From an uncultured Roseibium sp. (GTDB lineage: Bacteria; Pseudomonadota; Alphaproteobacteria; Rhizobiales; Stappiaceae): a stretch of DNA of 64,000 nt. The stretch spans positions 1-64,000 of the forward strand of contig NZ_OY780957.1 of NCBI RefSeq assembly GCF_963675985.1, written 5' to 3'. A model generated the notes under the pieces. It worked only from the letters and a program-made list of their open reading frames with translations. It was not told the DNA's origin and ran no database searches. Shown here in pieces: positions 25,250 to 33,636 of this stretch (its first letter is position 1; every line of letters begins with the position of its first letter). Position numbers and translations under genes: made by a program.

Positions 25250-26385
25250 TGGTGCTCCTCTATTGAAATCCAGAGCGGACCGTCGAGGGGCTTCTGGAGA
25301 AACCTCTCATTGATCTCGGTAAGAGTTGCATCCGGATCGATGCTGGCGCACGGGCCGGGATGCAGCCACCTGGCCACAATCTCTATAAACAGGATGTTGA
25401 AGGCCGGAACCGCGATTAGCCCGGTCCAGATGCCGTGAACCCTTTTGTGGCGCACACTCGAGAGTTGACCGAAACCGGTCCTTTCCGTCAGGCGTTCAAG
25501 CCCTTTGCGCCCTGCGGTCGGATCAAGGCCCGGACCGATTGCCGGCCTGTTTCCGGATGCCCATCCCCCGCCGGAAGCGATATAGACCTCATGCGGTGTC
25601 GAAAGCAGGTATTCCAGTTGGAGTTGCTGGTACCAGGGCGCCGTAACCGCAGGAAGGTTTCGTCCGCCCGCGCGTTCGAGCAGCTTTCCCCAGACGTCGT
25701 TGCCCGCGGCCCAGCAACAATCGTCGATCGTCGACTGGACTTCCAGATAGGTCGTTATGGGCGGGACGCCGGCCACGCAGGAGGACACCGCCTCAAGGTG
25801 GCTGTCGAAGAATTCGGTGAAGGCATGCGCCTTTTCGGGAACGCCAAGCACCTCGCCCCACATGCGCATCTGATTGTGCATGTCGGTTATCGGGCCGCTG
25901 CCTGCGGCCTTGCTGTCCGGGAAATTGCTCGATGTGTCGCTGAAAATGACCGGAATTCCGAGATTGTCCAGTGTCCTCAGCAACAGATCGCTGCTGCCCG
26001 ATGGGGTCATGTAAGAGGTCGCGACCACCAGGTCCGGTGACAAGGCGGCCAATCCCTCGATGGAGACGGTATCGGGCGACAACTTGCCGACGACCTGGAT
26101 TCTGTGCCCCTTCTCGTACTGTTCCCGCAAAAGTCCGCTGTCGATGCGGGCGGTTGCCGCCCAGCCGACGACAACCGATCCCGGATCGGGGTGGAGCAGA
26201 GCCATACTCACAATGTCCCGTGCCTCCAGCAGAATAATCCGCTTGGGCAGGGTGGGCAGGCTCACCGTCCGCCCGGTCATATCGGTCACCCGGACCGGGA
26301 CGCCCGCACCTGCCGGAGCCGCCGCGAGAAGGCCGCCGATTGCAAGAGAACCACAGAAGGCACGTCGGGTCAGAGACATTGCCAT
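25246..26385 (-). CDS. Iron-siderophore ABC transporter substrate-binding protein
   Basis: A class III periplasmic binding protein of 379 residues. It has a twin-arginine signal (LTRRAFCGSLAIGG) with cleavage near GAG-VPV, then the domain RVTDMTGRTVSLPTLPKRII, DPGSVVVGW, ALSPDLVVATSYMTPSG, a long linking helix and the C-terminal lobe. The cofactor is presumably a ferric siderophore delivered by the neighbouring TonB receptor. Several close ATGs exist; 26385 is chosen because it overlaps the TonB gene stop (TGATG), with 26391 as alternative. No permease or ATPase gene is nearby. Confidence 0.88.
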   Translation of the reverse strand: MAMSLTRRAFCGSLAIGGLLAAAPAGAGVPVRVTDMTGRTVSLPTLPKRIILLEARDIVSMALLHPDPGSVVVGWAATARIDSGLLREQYEKGHRIQVVGKLSPDTVSIEGLAALSPDLVVATSYMTPSGSSDLLLRTLDNLGIPVIFSDTSSNFPDSKAAGSGPITDMHNQMRMWGEVLGVPEKAHAFTEFFDSHLEAVSSCVAGVPPITTYLEVQSTIDDCCWAAGNDVWGKLLERAGGRNLPAVTAPWYQQLQLEYLLSTPHEVYIASGGGWASGNRPAIGPGLDPTAGRKGLERLTERTGFGQLSSVRHKRVHGIWTGLIAVPAFNILFIEIVARWLHPGPCASIDPDATLTEINERFLQKPLDGPLWISIEEHQ

Positions 26386-28541
26386 CACCATCTGTAGCGT
26401 AGCCCGGCAAGCATCTGCCGACCGTTGCCGAACTGGCAGTAGTAATTGGAACTGCAGCTGGAATAGTAGTCCTTATCGAAGAGGTTGGTCACGTTGAACG
26501 TACCTTCCAGCCCTGCAAGCTTCGGATATTTCGCTCCGAAATCGTAACGCAGGGCGGCGTCGACCAGAGTATAGCCGTCGACCTTCACGGTATTGGCGTC
26601 GTCGGCGTAACTGGACCCGACGAAACGTACTCCGCCGCCGACCGAGACCCCGTCCAGCATCCCGTTGTCGAACGTGTAATTCGCCCAGACCGAACCGAAA
26701 TAATCCGGAACGGCTTGCGGTCGTTTGCCGACAGTGGTCGCCACGCTCGATTCCGAAACCTCCGTGTCCAGCAAGCTGAGCGCCGCGATCAGCTCGAGGT
26801 TATCCGCAAGCTTTCCGCGCGCCTCGAGTTCGAGCCCGCGCGAATGGATCTCACCCTGCTGGACGTTGAAACCGGGGACACTGGAAGGAGTCGGGACATT
26901 TTGCTGGCGGATGTCGAAGGCCGAGACGGTGAAGAGCGCATCGAGGAAAGCCGGCTGGTATTTCAGGCCAACCTCATATTGCTGCGCCGTGCTCGGCACG
27001 AAGGGGGTGCCGCCGGCATCCGTTCCGATCACCGGTTCGAAGGACGTGGAATAACTCGCATAGGGCGCCAGACCGTTGTCGAATTGATAGAGCAATCCCG
27101 CGCGGTAGCTGGTTTCGTCGTTCGACTGGTTGGAGGACGTCGAGGTCAGACGGTTGTCGGCATCCTGTTCCATCCAGTCATGACGCACTCCGAAGACGGC
27201 GTGCAACCCGCCGAAACTCAACTGGTCCTGGATGTAAACACCCGTTTGCCTGAGTTCCTGATGACTGTCGATCAACGTGGCAAGCGGGCCGATTGACTGC
27301 CCGTATGCGGGGTTCACGACGTCAAGTGACGGTGCCGTTCCGAACAGATATTGCCAATCGCTGCTCGAGTACTGGATGTCGACCCCGGTGAGAACGGTGT
27401 GGCTGACCGGTCCGGTGTCGAAGTTGAACTCCGCCTGGTTGTCGGTGGACACACCGCCGACATCTTCGATGGAGCGTAGTGCGTGACGCGGAATGAGGCC
27501 GGCCGCGGTGATCGCCCCCGACATCTGAAGGGACTTGAAGTCGATGTCGACATAGGAGTAGCGCGTCTTCGATCTGACGGTGAGCAGGTCATTGAAGCGC
27601 CGTTCGAAACGATAGCCGATCCCGAATTCCTCCCGTTCGAAGGAATCGAACTCGGGATCGCCAATGTTCAGATCGCGCCCGAGATAGGGACGGTAGTTGG
27701 CGGGAGCCAGACCGCGCGGATAAAGCGAATTGAAGTAACCACCCTCCGGGTCGGTCTGATAATAGCCGAAAAGGGTCAGGGTCGTGTCGGCGTCGGGTTG
27801 CCACGTCACGGCAGGCGCCACACCGGCGCGCTGTTCGTCAACGTCGTCGTAACGCGTGCCGGAGAGCCGGCCCACCGCAGTGAGGCCATACTGCCAGGTC
27901 CCGTCGGCCGACAGTTTACCCCGGGACGTCAGACCGCCCTGCACACGGCCGTGGCTTCCGCCCTGAAGCCAGACTTCGTTGTACGGGTCTGCCGAAGGCA
28001 TGCGGCTGACCTGGTTCACAAGCCCGCCTGGGCTGGTCTGTCCGTAAAGAACCGCTGAAGGTCCCTTGAGCACATCAATGCGGTCGAGCAGATACGGATC
28101 GATGGATGTCTGAGCGAACGCCTGTCCGCGCGGCAACTTCAGGCCGTCCAGGAAATTCACATAGCTTGTGGACGTGCCGAAAGCTCCGAACCCCCGCAGA
28201 AATACGGAATCGTAGCGCGAGTTCGTATCCCGATCGGAGAGAACGCCGGCGGTGTAGCGCAGCGCCTCACTGACCGTCTGCGGGTTTTGTTCGTCGATTT
28301 GCCGGCGTGTGACCGTGGTGACGGACTGGGGCGTGTCCAATACAGGCGTGCTGGTTTTGGTCGCCGACGCAGTCCGTTTTTGAAGGATCATCTTCCCCGT
28401 ATCGGAGGAATCCGTTTCGTCCTTGACGACGATCGTCGTAAGGCGCGCGTCTTGCTCCTGAGCAGGGGCATTTCCTGCCCAGACTGCCAGAACGCTGACG
28501 GACGTAACCTGTAAAAGGCGAAGAGAGACACAAGGCGTCAT
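26385..28541 (-). CDS. TonB-dependent siderophore receptor
   Basis: An outer-membrane gated barrel of 718 residues for ferric siderophore uptake. Signal peptide to about residue 27 (AVWAGNAPAQ), then a TonB-box-like stretch TTIVVKDE, the plug (PQSVTTVTRRQIDEQNPQTV, LRGFG, IDVLKGPSAVLYGQTSPGGLVNQVS) and 22 barrel strands ending GNGRQMLAGLRYRW. The last barrel part contains NVTNLFDKDYYSSCSSNYYC, typical of FhuA/FhuE-like hydroxamate receptors. The ATG at 28541 follows a GGGGGTG ribosome site; further upstream in-frame codons are unlikely. It is the first gene of a three-gene operon, divergent from a TetR regulator. Confidence 0.93.
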   Translation of the reverse strand: MTPCVSLRLLQVTSVSVLAVWAGNAPAQEQDARLTTIVVKDETDSSDTGKMILQKRTASATKTSTPVLDTPQSVTTVTRRQIDEQNPQTVSEALRYTAGVLSDRDTNSRYDSVFLRGFGAFGTSTSYVNFLDGLKLPRGQAFAQTSIDPYLLDRIDVLKGPSAVLYGQTSPGGLVNQVSRMPSADPYNEVWLQGGSHGRVQGGLTSRGKLSADGTWQYGLTAVGRLSGTRYDDVDEQRAGVAPAVTWQPDADTTLTLFGYYQTDPEGGYFNSLYPRGLAPANYRPYLGRDLNIGDPEFDSFEREEFGIGYRFERRFNDLLTVRSKTRYSYVDIDFKSLQMSGAITAAGLIPRHALRSIEDVGGVSTDNQAEFNFDTGPVSHTVLTGVDIQYSSSDWQYLFGTAPSLDVVNPAYGQSIGPLATLIDSHQELRQTGVYIQDQLSFGGLHAVFGVRHDWMEQDADNRLTSTSSNQSNDETSYRAGLLYQFDNGLAPYASYSTSFEPVIGTDAGGTPFVPSTAQQYEVGLKYQPAFLDALFTVSAFDIRQQNVPTPSSVPGFNVQQGEIHSRGLELEARGKLADNLELIAALSLLDTEVSESSVATTVGKRPQAVPDYFGSVWANYTFDNGMLDGVSVGGGVRFVGSSYADDANTVKVDGYTLVDAALRYDFGAKYPKLAGLEGTFNVTNLFDKDYYSSCSSNYYCQFGNGRQMLAGLRYRW

Positions 28542-28788
28542 AACACCCCCAAAAGCTAACTGTGTCGGAAAGATAATGGGTTGGCGGACCGCTGCCGGGT
28601 GACGCCTGCCTGGGAACAGGGTATAGTCAATATTCAAACGGAACGGTCCTGTCCAGTTTTTTTGTTGAACTAAAACCTCATATATTATTGACGAGAATCT
28701 TACCCGGATGCGGGAGATGGAGTACGGACTGCCAACGGGCGTCGATTCGTGCCTCTGAGGCAGAGGCATCGACATGAAGGGAGAAGGC

Positions 28789-29436
28789 ATGATCGAGCGC
28801 AAACCGATGCGTCCCAAAACAAGGGTAGGACGCCCGCGCAAACACGAGACCGAAGAGGCGGGGGCGCGGATCCTGGAGACGGCCACGCGATTGTTCGCCT
28901 CTCAGGGATTTGCCGGGACCTCGGTCGAGCAGGTCGCGGCTGCGTGCGGGGCGGGAAAGGATACGATCTACCGCCGTTTCCCGTCGAAGGTCGCCTTGTT
29001 CGAGGGCGTTGTGGAACATGCACGCGCACGGGCGATGGACAAACTGGCCGAGCTTGGCGCGCCCGAGGGAGACGCGCTGACCCAACTGAAAAGGCTGCTG
29101 CGTTCCTTCCTTTCGATCAACATGGAGCCGGATTTCGTCGCATTGAAGCGCATAGCGTTCAGTGAGGCGGTCGTGTTCGGAAAACGCAGCCCCTTGCCGT
29201 CGCAACCCGATCCCATCATGGACAAGTTGGTGAAAGCCGTCGCGGCGGCCCAGGCCGATGGTTTCCTGCGTCCAGGGGACTCAAAGCTCCTTGCCGCCCA
29301 TCTGATACACAGCCTTGTCTCAATTCCCACGACCGATGCCATGTTGGGTGGCGGTGCGTATGCGGCGTCCGATGCACTCGATGTCCATTTCGAAACCGTC
29401 TGGACTTGGCTCGTGGATGGTGTCGCCTCCCGCTGA
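28789..29436 (+). CDS. TetR/AcrR-family transcriptional regulator
   Basis: A 215-residue regulator. The HTH reads AGARILETATRLFASQGFAG, SVEQVAAACGAGKDTIYRRFPSKVALFEGVV, strongly TetR-like; the C-terminal part belongs to the AcrR-C type domain (LKRLLRSFLSINMEPDFVALKRIAFSEA is typical). The ATG at 28789 has GGGAGAAGGC just upstream. The gene diverges from the TonB receptor gene across 247 bases that are AT-rich near 28615-28690, so it probably controls the siderophore operon. No clear Fur, Irr or RirA box was found in the spacer. Confidence 0.9.
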   Translation: MIERKPMRPKTRVGRPRKHETEEAGARILETATRLFASQGFAGTSVEQVAAACGAGKDTIYRRFPSKVALFEGVVEHARARAMDKLAELGAPEGDALTQLKRLLRSFLSINMEPDFVALKRIAFSEAVVFGKRSPLPSQPDPIMDKLVKAVAAAQADGFLRPGDSKLLAAHLIHSLVSIPTTDAMLGGGAYAASDALDVHFETVWTWLVDGVASR

Positions 29437-29898
29437 CACCCTGAAATCGGACGAAAGACCCGTAAGGATCTGTGGCAAGGCGTGACGGATCGACCGGACA
29501 AGACCTATGGGAGCATCAACGACCAACCACAATTAACAGGAACCGATCTGACCGTGTTAGGACCTGTTCCGCGGCGTCACGCGTCTTGTCCGTTAGGGAG
29601 GGGGCAAAGGCGTTTCCTCGCTTTCCTTTGCCGCATTGACGCCTGAAAGCAGAATTTTATGAGTCCGTACCCTTTAGCATCGGACGCCCATTCGACGCGC
29701 CCGATCGCCTGTTCGCAACGATCCAAAGGATCGCATTCTGGCTAAGGCCTGCAGACGAAAGCCGCTTGACCATAGCGTCAGCTATGCTCTACGCCTCTTT
29801 CGTCCGCATCCGGCTCACCACGGTGTGACGCAGGGCAAAAGGCATGCGAGGACTGTGGACAGACAAGAATTTACCCATAGGCGCGGCGGAGAGAACGG
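29437..29898. repeat. Hairpin-rich intergenic spacer, right edge of the siderophore island
   Basis: 462 bases without a plausible gene. Four inverted repeats are visible: an 8-bp pair around GGCAAAGG (29603-29610/29625-29632); CGATCC-AAA-GGATCG (29719-29733); a nested palindrome with outer GACGAAAG (29754-29761/29797-29804) and inner CATAGC-GTCA-GCTATG (29771-29786). A GCGTCAC at 29574-29580 is complemented at 29825-29831, suggesting an outer boundary of about 258 bases. This density of nested palindromes is typical of dispersed intergenic repeats. Any pgeF promoter should lie near its right end. Confidence 0.6.
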
Positions 29899-30666
29899 AT
29901 GATTGAGGCTGAAGAACTCAAACAGCCCGGCGTACGGCATGGGTTCTTTACCCGCCGGGGCGGTGTTTCTTCCGGGATCTATGACAGCCTCAACATTGGC
30001 AACGGCTCAAGCGACGCTCCGGACAAGGTTGCGGAGAACCGGGCGCGGGTCGCCCGGCAACTGGGTATAGACCCTGGACAGCTGGCGACCCCCTATCAAA
30101 TCCATTCCGCCGATGTGATTACACTCAACGCTCCGTTCGAAGAGAACGCCAACCGGAAGGCCGACGCTCTGGTCACCGACCGCCCAGGTCTTCTGATCGG
30201 TGTGGCGACGGCAGATTGCGGTCCCGTGTTGTTTTCGGACCCGCAGGCCGGTGTCATCGGCGCGGCCCATTCCGGCTGGAAGGGCGCGATTTCCGGGATA
30301 CTGGAAAACACCATCGCGGCAATGGAGGCCCTCGGCGCCGATCGGAGCCGGATCACCGCTGTCCTCGGACCCACGATTTCGCAGGACGCTTATGAAGTCG
30401 GGCCCGAGTTCAAGGAACGGCTCCTTGAAATGGCTGCCGACAATGAGCGTTATTTCCGCCCATCCCCACGCGAACATCATCACCAGTTCGACCTGCCCAC
30501 CTTCATCATCGATCGATTGAAAGCAGCCGGATTGGAAAACAGCCGAAGCCTGGATCTGTGCACCTATGGCGACGAAGAGCGTTTTTTCTCGTACCGGCGG
30601 ACCACCCATCGCGGCGAACCGGATTACGGCCGCCTGATTTCGGCCATCGTGCTTGACGGAGACTAG
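29899..30666 (+). CDS. pgeF: Peptidoglycan editing factor PgeF (YfiH, polyphenol-oxidase family)
   Basis: A 255-residue purine nucleosidase/multicopper-like fold protein. In E. coli PgeF removes wrongly incorporated L-Ser from UDP-MurNAc peptide; relatives have adenosine-processing or laccase-like activity. Family signatures: GVRHGFFTRRGGVSSG, LNIGNGSSDAPDKVAENR, PYQIHSADV, VATADCGPVLFSD, AAHSGWKGAISGIL (metal-binding His and Cys), VLGPTISQDAYEVG and FFSYRRTTHRGEPDYGRLIS. The M24 protein gene begins 2 bases after the stop. In Rhizobiales it usually follows midA, from which it is separated here by the siderophore island. Confidence 0.93.
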   Translation: MIEAEELKQPGVRHGFFTRRGGVSSGIYDSLNIGNGSSDAPDKVAENRARVARQLGIDPGQLATPYQIHSADVITLNAPFEENANRKADALVTDRPGLLIGVATADCGPVLFSDPQAGVIGAAHSGWKGAISGILENTIAAMEALGADRSRITAVLGPTISQDAYEVGPEFKERLLEMAADNERYFRPSPREHHHQFDLPTFIIDRLKAAGLENSRSLDLCTYGDEERFFSYRRTTHRGEPDYGRLISAIVLDGD

Positions 30667-30668
30667 CC

Positions 30669-31826
30669 ATGGCATTGCATTTCACCCCGGAGGAATTCGA
30701 CAGCCGGTTCGAGCGCCTGAAACAGCGCATGAGCGAGGAAAAGCTCGACGCCATACTCCTCTTTGCCCAGGAAAGCATGTACTGGCTGACCGGCTACGAC
30801 ACCTTCGGCTTCTGCTTCTTCCAGTGCCTCGTCGTCACGGCCGACGGTAAGAAAGTGCTGCTGACCCGGTCAGCGGATCAACGCCAGGCACGCCACACCT
30901 CCAACATCTCCGACATCCGGATCTGGATCGACCTGCCCGATGCCAGCCCGGTCGGCCAGCTGAAAGACCTCCTGTTCGACATGGATCTTCTGGGGGCGAA
31001 GATCGGCATCGAATACGATACCCATGGAATGACGGGAAAGATCGGCATCGAGATCAATGCCGAGTTGAACAGCTTCGCCGACCTGAGCGACGGGTCGCGC
31101 ATCGTGCGGCGTCTGAGGGCCGTCAAGAGCCCCGCGGAAATCGCCTACGTTCGCCAAGCGGCCGGGCTGGCCGACAAGGCCTATCATGCCGCCATGGACG
31201 AGATTCGTCCCGGAGCCGATGAAGGCAGGATCCTGGCGGCCATGCAGAGCGCGATTTTCGAAGGCGGCGGCGACTATCCGGCAAACGAATTCATCATCGG
31301 CTCGGGCAAGGATGCTTTGCTATGCCGCTACAAGAGCGGCCGCCGCACACTGGGTGAGGACGATCAGATCACGCTGGAATGGGCCGGGGTCTGCCGCCAC
31401 TACCACGCGGCCCTGATGCGTACCGTGATCGTCGGCAGGCCGACGGCGCGCCATCAGGAAATGTATCAGGCGGCCCGCGACGGTCTGGCCGCGGTTGAGG
31501 AAAAGCTAAGGCCCGGTTTTACGTTCGGCGATATTTTCGAAGCCTATGCAGCGGCCGTCGACGCGCACGACATGATGTCCCATCGGCTGAACACATGCGG
31601 CTATTCCCTGGCCGCCCGCTTCACGCCAAGCTGGATGGATCCCCCCATGGCCTACAAGGGCAACCCGGCGGAAATCCAGCCGAACATGACCCTTTTCATG
31701 CATATGATCCTGATGGATTCGGTCACCGAAACCGCCATGACGGTCGGCCAGACTTACCTCACCACCGAAGCGGCGCCGGAATGCCTTTCGGCCCTGCCTC
31801 TCGACCTTCCGGTCAAGTCGGGCTAA
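30669..31826 (+). CDS. M24-fold (aminopeptidase P/creatinase-like) hydrolase
   Basis: A 385-residue pita-bread-fold protein. The N-terminal creatinase_N domain (about 5-145: FERLKQRMSEEKLDAILLFA, YWLTGYDTFGF) is followed by the catalytic-fold domain with RRLRAVKSPAEIAYVRQAAGLAD. The usual metal ligands of M24 peptidases look changed: the first Asp region reads TLEWAGVCRHYHAALMRT, the His/Glu segments read LNTCGYSLAARF and TLFMHMILMDS, so the D-D-H-E-E set is not evident. It may be a metal-independent creatinase-type enzyme or have a different substrate. It is cotranscribed with pgeF. Confidence 0.8.
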   Translation: MALHFTPEEFDSRFERLKQRMSEEKLDAILLFAQESMYWLTGYDTFGFCFFQCLVVTADGKKVLLTRSADQRQARHTSNISDIRIWIDLPDASPVGQLKDLLFDMDLLGAKIGIEYDTHGMTGKIGIEINAELNSFADLSDGSRIVRRLRAVKSPAEIAYVRQAAGLADKAYHAAMDEIRPGADEGRILAAMQSAIFEGGGDYPANEFIIGSGKDALLCRYKSGRRTLGEDDQITLEWAGVCRHYHAALMRTVIVGRPTARHQEMYQAARDGLAAVEEKLRPGFTFGDIFEAYAAAVDAHDMMSHRLNTCGYSLAARFTPSWMDPPMAYKGNPAEIQPNMTLFMHMILMDSVTETAMTVGQTYLTTEAAPECLSALPLDLPVKSG

Positions 31827-31897
31827 ATGTCGGTTTCGATTAAGATGAACCTTGCGCCCGATAGCCATCGAACAGCCTGCGAGCTACGAACGTGCCA

Positions 31898-32413
31898 ATG
31901 ACCCTGCCTTCCGCTGCTGGCCTTCGCCGGTGTTTCGCCATCCTGAGCGTTCTGACCCTTGCCGCCTGCCAGGGACTGCCGGAACCGCCCTCGCCCCTCG
32001 GTTCGCCCACGCCGAACCAGGCGCCCGCGGCACCGCCGCCTGCGACGCCGTCGGACGCTACCTTTGCGTTTGAGCCCTTTACCGGTGCGCCGGGCAATAT
32101 CGCCGACGACCTGTCCCGGCTTATCGGAGTCGAGGCCCAGAAGCAGGGCCTGTTGCTCGTGCGCCGGATCGGCGCCGCGTCAAACTACCGGGTCAAGGGC
32201 TATCTGTCGGCCACGGGAGAGCCGTCGTCCGCCACTGTTTTTTATGTCTTCGACATCGTCACGCCGTCGGGAACACGCCTGAAGCGCATCTCCGGCAGCG
32301 AAACCGTCAGCGGGACGAAGGGAGATCCGTGGCAGGCCATCGATTCGGCGACACTGAACAGAATAGCCAACCGTTCGGTGGTGGAAATCGTCGCCTGGCT
32401 CAACCGTCAGTGA
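31898..32413 (+). CDS. Hypothetical lipoprotein
   Basis: A 171-residue protein with a signal peptide and lipobox LTLAAC, so lipid-anchored after Lgt and LspA processing. A Pro-rich linker (PEPPSPLGSPTPNQAPAAPPP) follows, then a folded domain of about 115 residues: DDLSRLIGVEAQKQGLLLV, YRVKGYLSATGEPSSATVFYVFDIVT, RLKRISGSETV. The pattern resembles small outer-membrane lipoproteins that are widespread in Rhizobiales. A GTG six bases upstream is an alternative start. It may belong to the pgeF operon (72 bases after the previous stop). Confidence 0.8.
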   Translation: MTLPSAAGLRRCFAILSVLTLAACQGLPEPPSPLGSPTPNQAPAAPPPATPSDATFAFEPFTGAPGNIADDLSRLIGVEAQKQGLLLVRRIGAASNYRVKGYLSATGEPSSATVFYVFDIVTPSGTRLKRISGSETVSGTKGDPWQAIDSATLNRIANRSVVEIVAWLNRQ

Positions 32414-32425
32414 CCGTTTTGCCGG

Positions 32426-32457
32426 CGCAATTTCATTCTTTATGAAAGAATTTTGCG
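32426..32457 (+). terminator. Possible terminator hairpin
   Basis: Stem of 7 bp (32435-32441 with 32445-32451), loop ATG, extended by CGCAA/TTGCG on the outside, with a short T run at 32451-32454. It lies after the lipoprotein gene and before prs. Low strength because it is A/T-rich. Confidence 0.35.
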
Positions 32458-32635
32458 AAAAGGGGCGAATACACCGCTCTCCTGCGGTTGTCGGATGGAA
32501 AAGCGGTTGCTAAAACGCCGCCGCCTGCTAAGGGCTGGCCAGCGCGGCTTGAACGCGCGGCACGATGTGAACCAGGACCATACCGGGATATACGGCTGAC
32601 CCCGCCCGGCGTCGCACCAGAAGGACTTGCGGCTT

Positions 32636-33568
32636 ATGAAAATCGTCGCGGGCAATTCCAACCGAGCCCTTGCGGAAGAGATTTCCAAATATCTGGACGT
32701 GCCTCTGGCCTCCTGTCAGGTCCGTCGCTTCGCGGACCAGGAAATCTTCGTTGAAATTCAGGAAAACGTGCGCGGCGAGGATGTCTTCGTCATCCAGCCG
32801 ACCAGCTACCCCGCGAACGACCACCTGATGGAACTGCTCATCATCATCGATGCGCTGCGCCGGTCGTCGGCGCGCCGGATCACCGCCGTGATCCCCTATT
32901 TCGGCTATGCCCGCCAGGACCGACGTGCTTCGGGCCGGACGCCGATCTCGGCCAAACTGGTGGCCAACCTGATCACCGAAGCCGGCGCCGACCGCATCCT
33001 CACGCTGGATCTTCATGCCGGTCAGATCCAGGGCTTCTTCGACATTCCGACCGACAACCTGTTTGCCGCACCGGTGATGACCCGCGACATCAAGGAGCGC
33101 TACGCGACCGACAACGTCATGGTCGTCTCCCCGGACGTCGGCGGCGTCGTTCGTGCCCGTGCGCTGGCAAAGCGCATCGAGGCGCCGCTGTCCATCGTCG
33201 ACAAGCGCCGTGACAAGCCCGGAGAGTCCGAGGTGATGAACATCATCGGTGACGTCGACGGCTACGACTGCATCCTTGTCGATGACATCGTCGACAGCGG
33301 CGGCACGCTGTGCAACGCCGCCGAAGCTCTCCTGAAGGACGGCGCGAAATCGGTGACCGCCTATATCACCCACGGCGTTCTGTCCGGCGGCGCGGTTGCC
33401 CGCGTGACCTCTTCCAAGCTCAAGGAACTGGTGATCACCAACTCCATCGAGCCCACCGCGGCCATCACCGCAGCGTCCAACATCCGCGCGATTTCGATCG
33501 CACCGCTCATCGGCGAAGCGATCAACCGGACGGCCCTGGAAAAGTCCGTCTCCAGCCTGTTCAGCTGA
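32636..33568 (+). CDS. prs: Ribose-phosphate pyrophosphokinase
   Basis: Prs makes PRPP from ribose-5-phosphate and ATP, feeding purine, pyrimidine, His, Trp and NAD synthesis (apt at 51 kb uses its product). The 310-residue protein has the expected motifs: MKIVAGNSNRALAEEI, CQVRRFADQEIFVEI, IPYFGYARQDRRASGRTPIS (ATP/ribose), LDLHAGQIQGFF, VVSPDVGGVVRARALA and the PRPP loop LVDDIVDSGGTLCNAA. The ATG at 32636 lies 10 bases after AAGGA; an in-frame TTG nine bases upstream is unlikely. Probably single-gene, ending in a strong terminator. Confidence 0.96.
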   Translation: MKIVAGNSNRALAEEISKYLDVPLASCQVRRFADQEIFVEIQENVRGEDVFVIQPTSYPANDHLMELLIIIDALRRSSARRITAVIPYFGYARQDRRASGRTPISAKLVANLITEAGADRILTLDLHAGQIQGFFDIPTDNLFAAPVMTRDIKERYATDNVMVVSPDVGGVVRARALAKRIEAPLSIVDKRRDKPGESEVMNIIGDVDGYDCILVDDIVDSGGTLCNAAEALLKDGAKSVTAYITHGVLSGGAVARVTSSKLKELVITNSIEPTAAITAASNIRAISIAPLIGEAINRTALEKSVSSLFS

Positions 33569-33590
33569 CCGAATTCGAATGCTCACAAAA

Positions 33591-33618
33591 AAAGCCGGCC
33601 GCCTGGGCCGGCTTTTTG
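33591..33618. terminator. Bidirectional rho-independent terminator
   Basis: Seven-bp GC stem (33595-33601 with 33607-33613), loop GCCTG, five T after and seven A before. It serves the convergent prs and chemoreceptor genes. Confidence 0.9.
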
Positions 33619-33636
33619 CGTTTCCGCTTCTCTCGG

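Noticed and set aside
28542..28788. Fur, Irr or RirA box in the TonB receptor/TetR spacer
   Set aside because: AT-rich stretches exist, but none gives a good match to the known boxes by eye; a matrix search would be needed.
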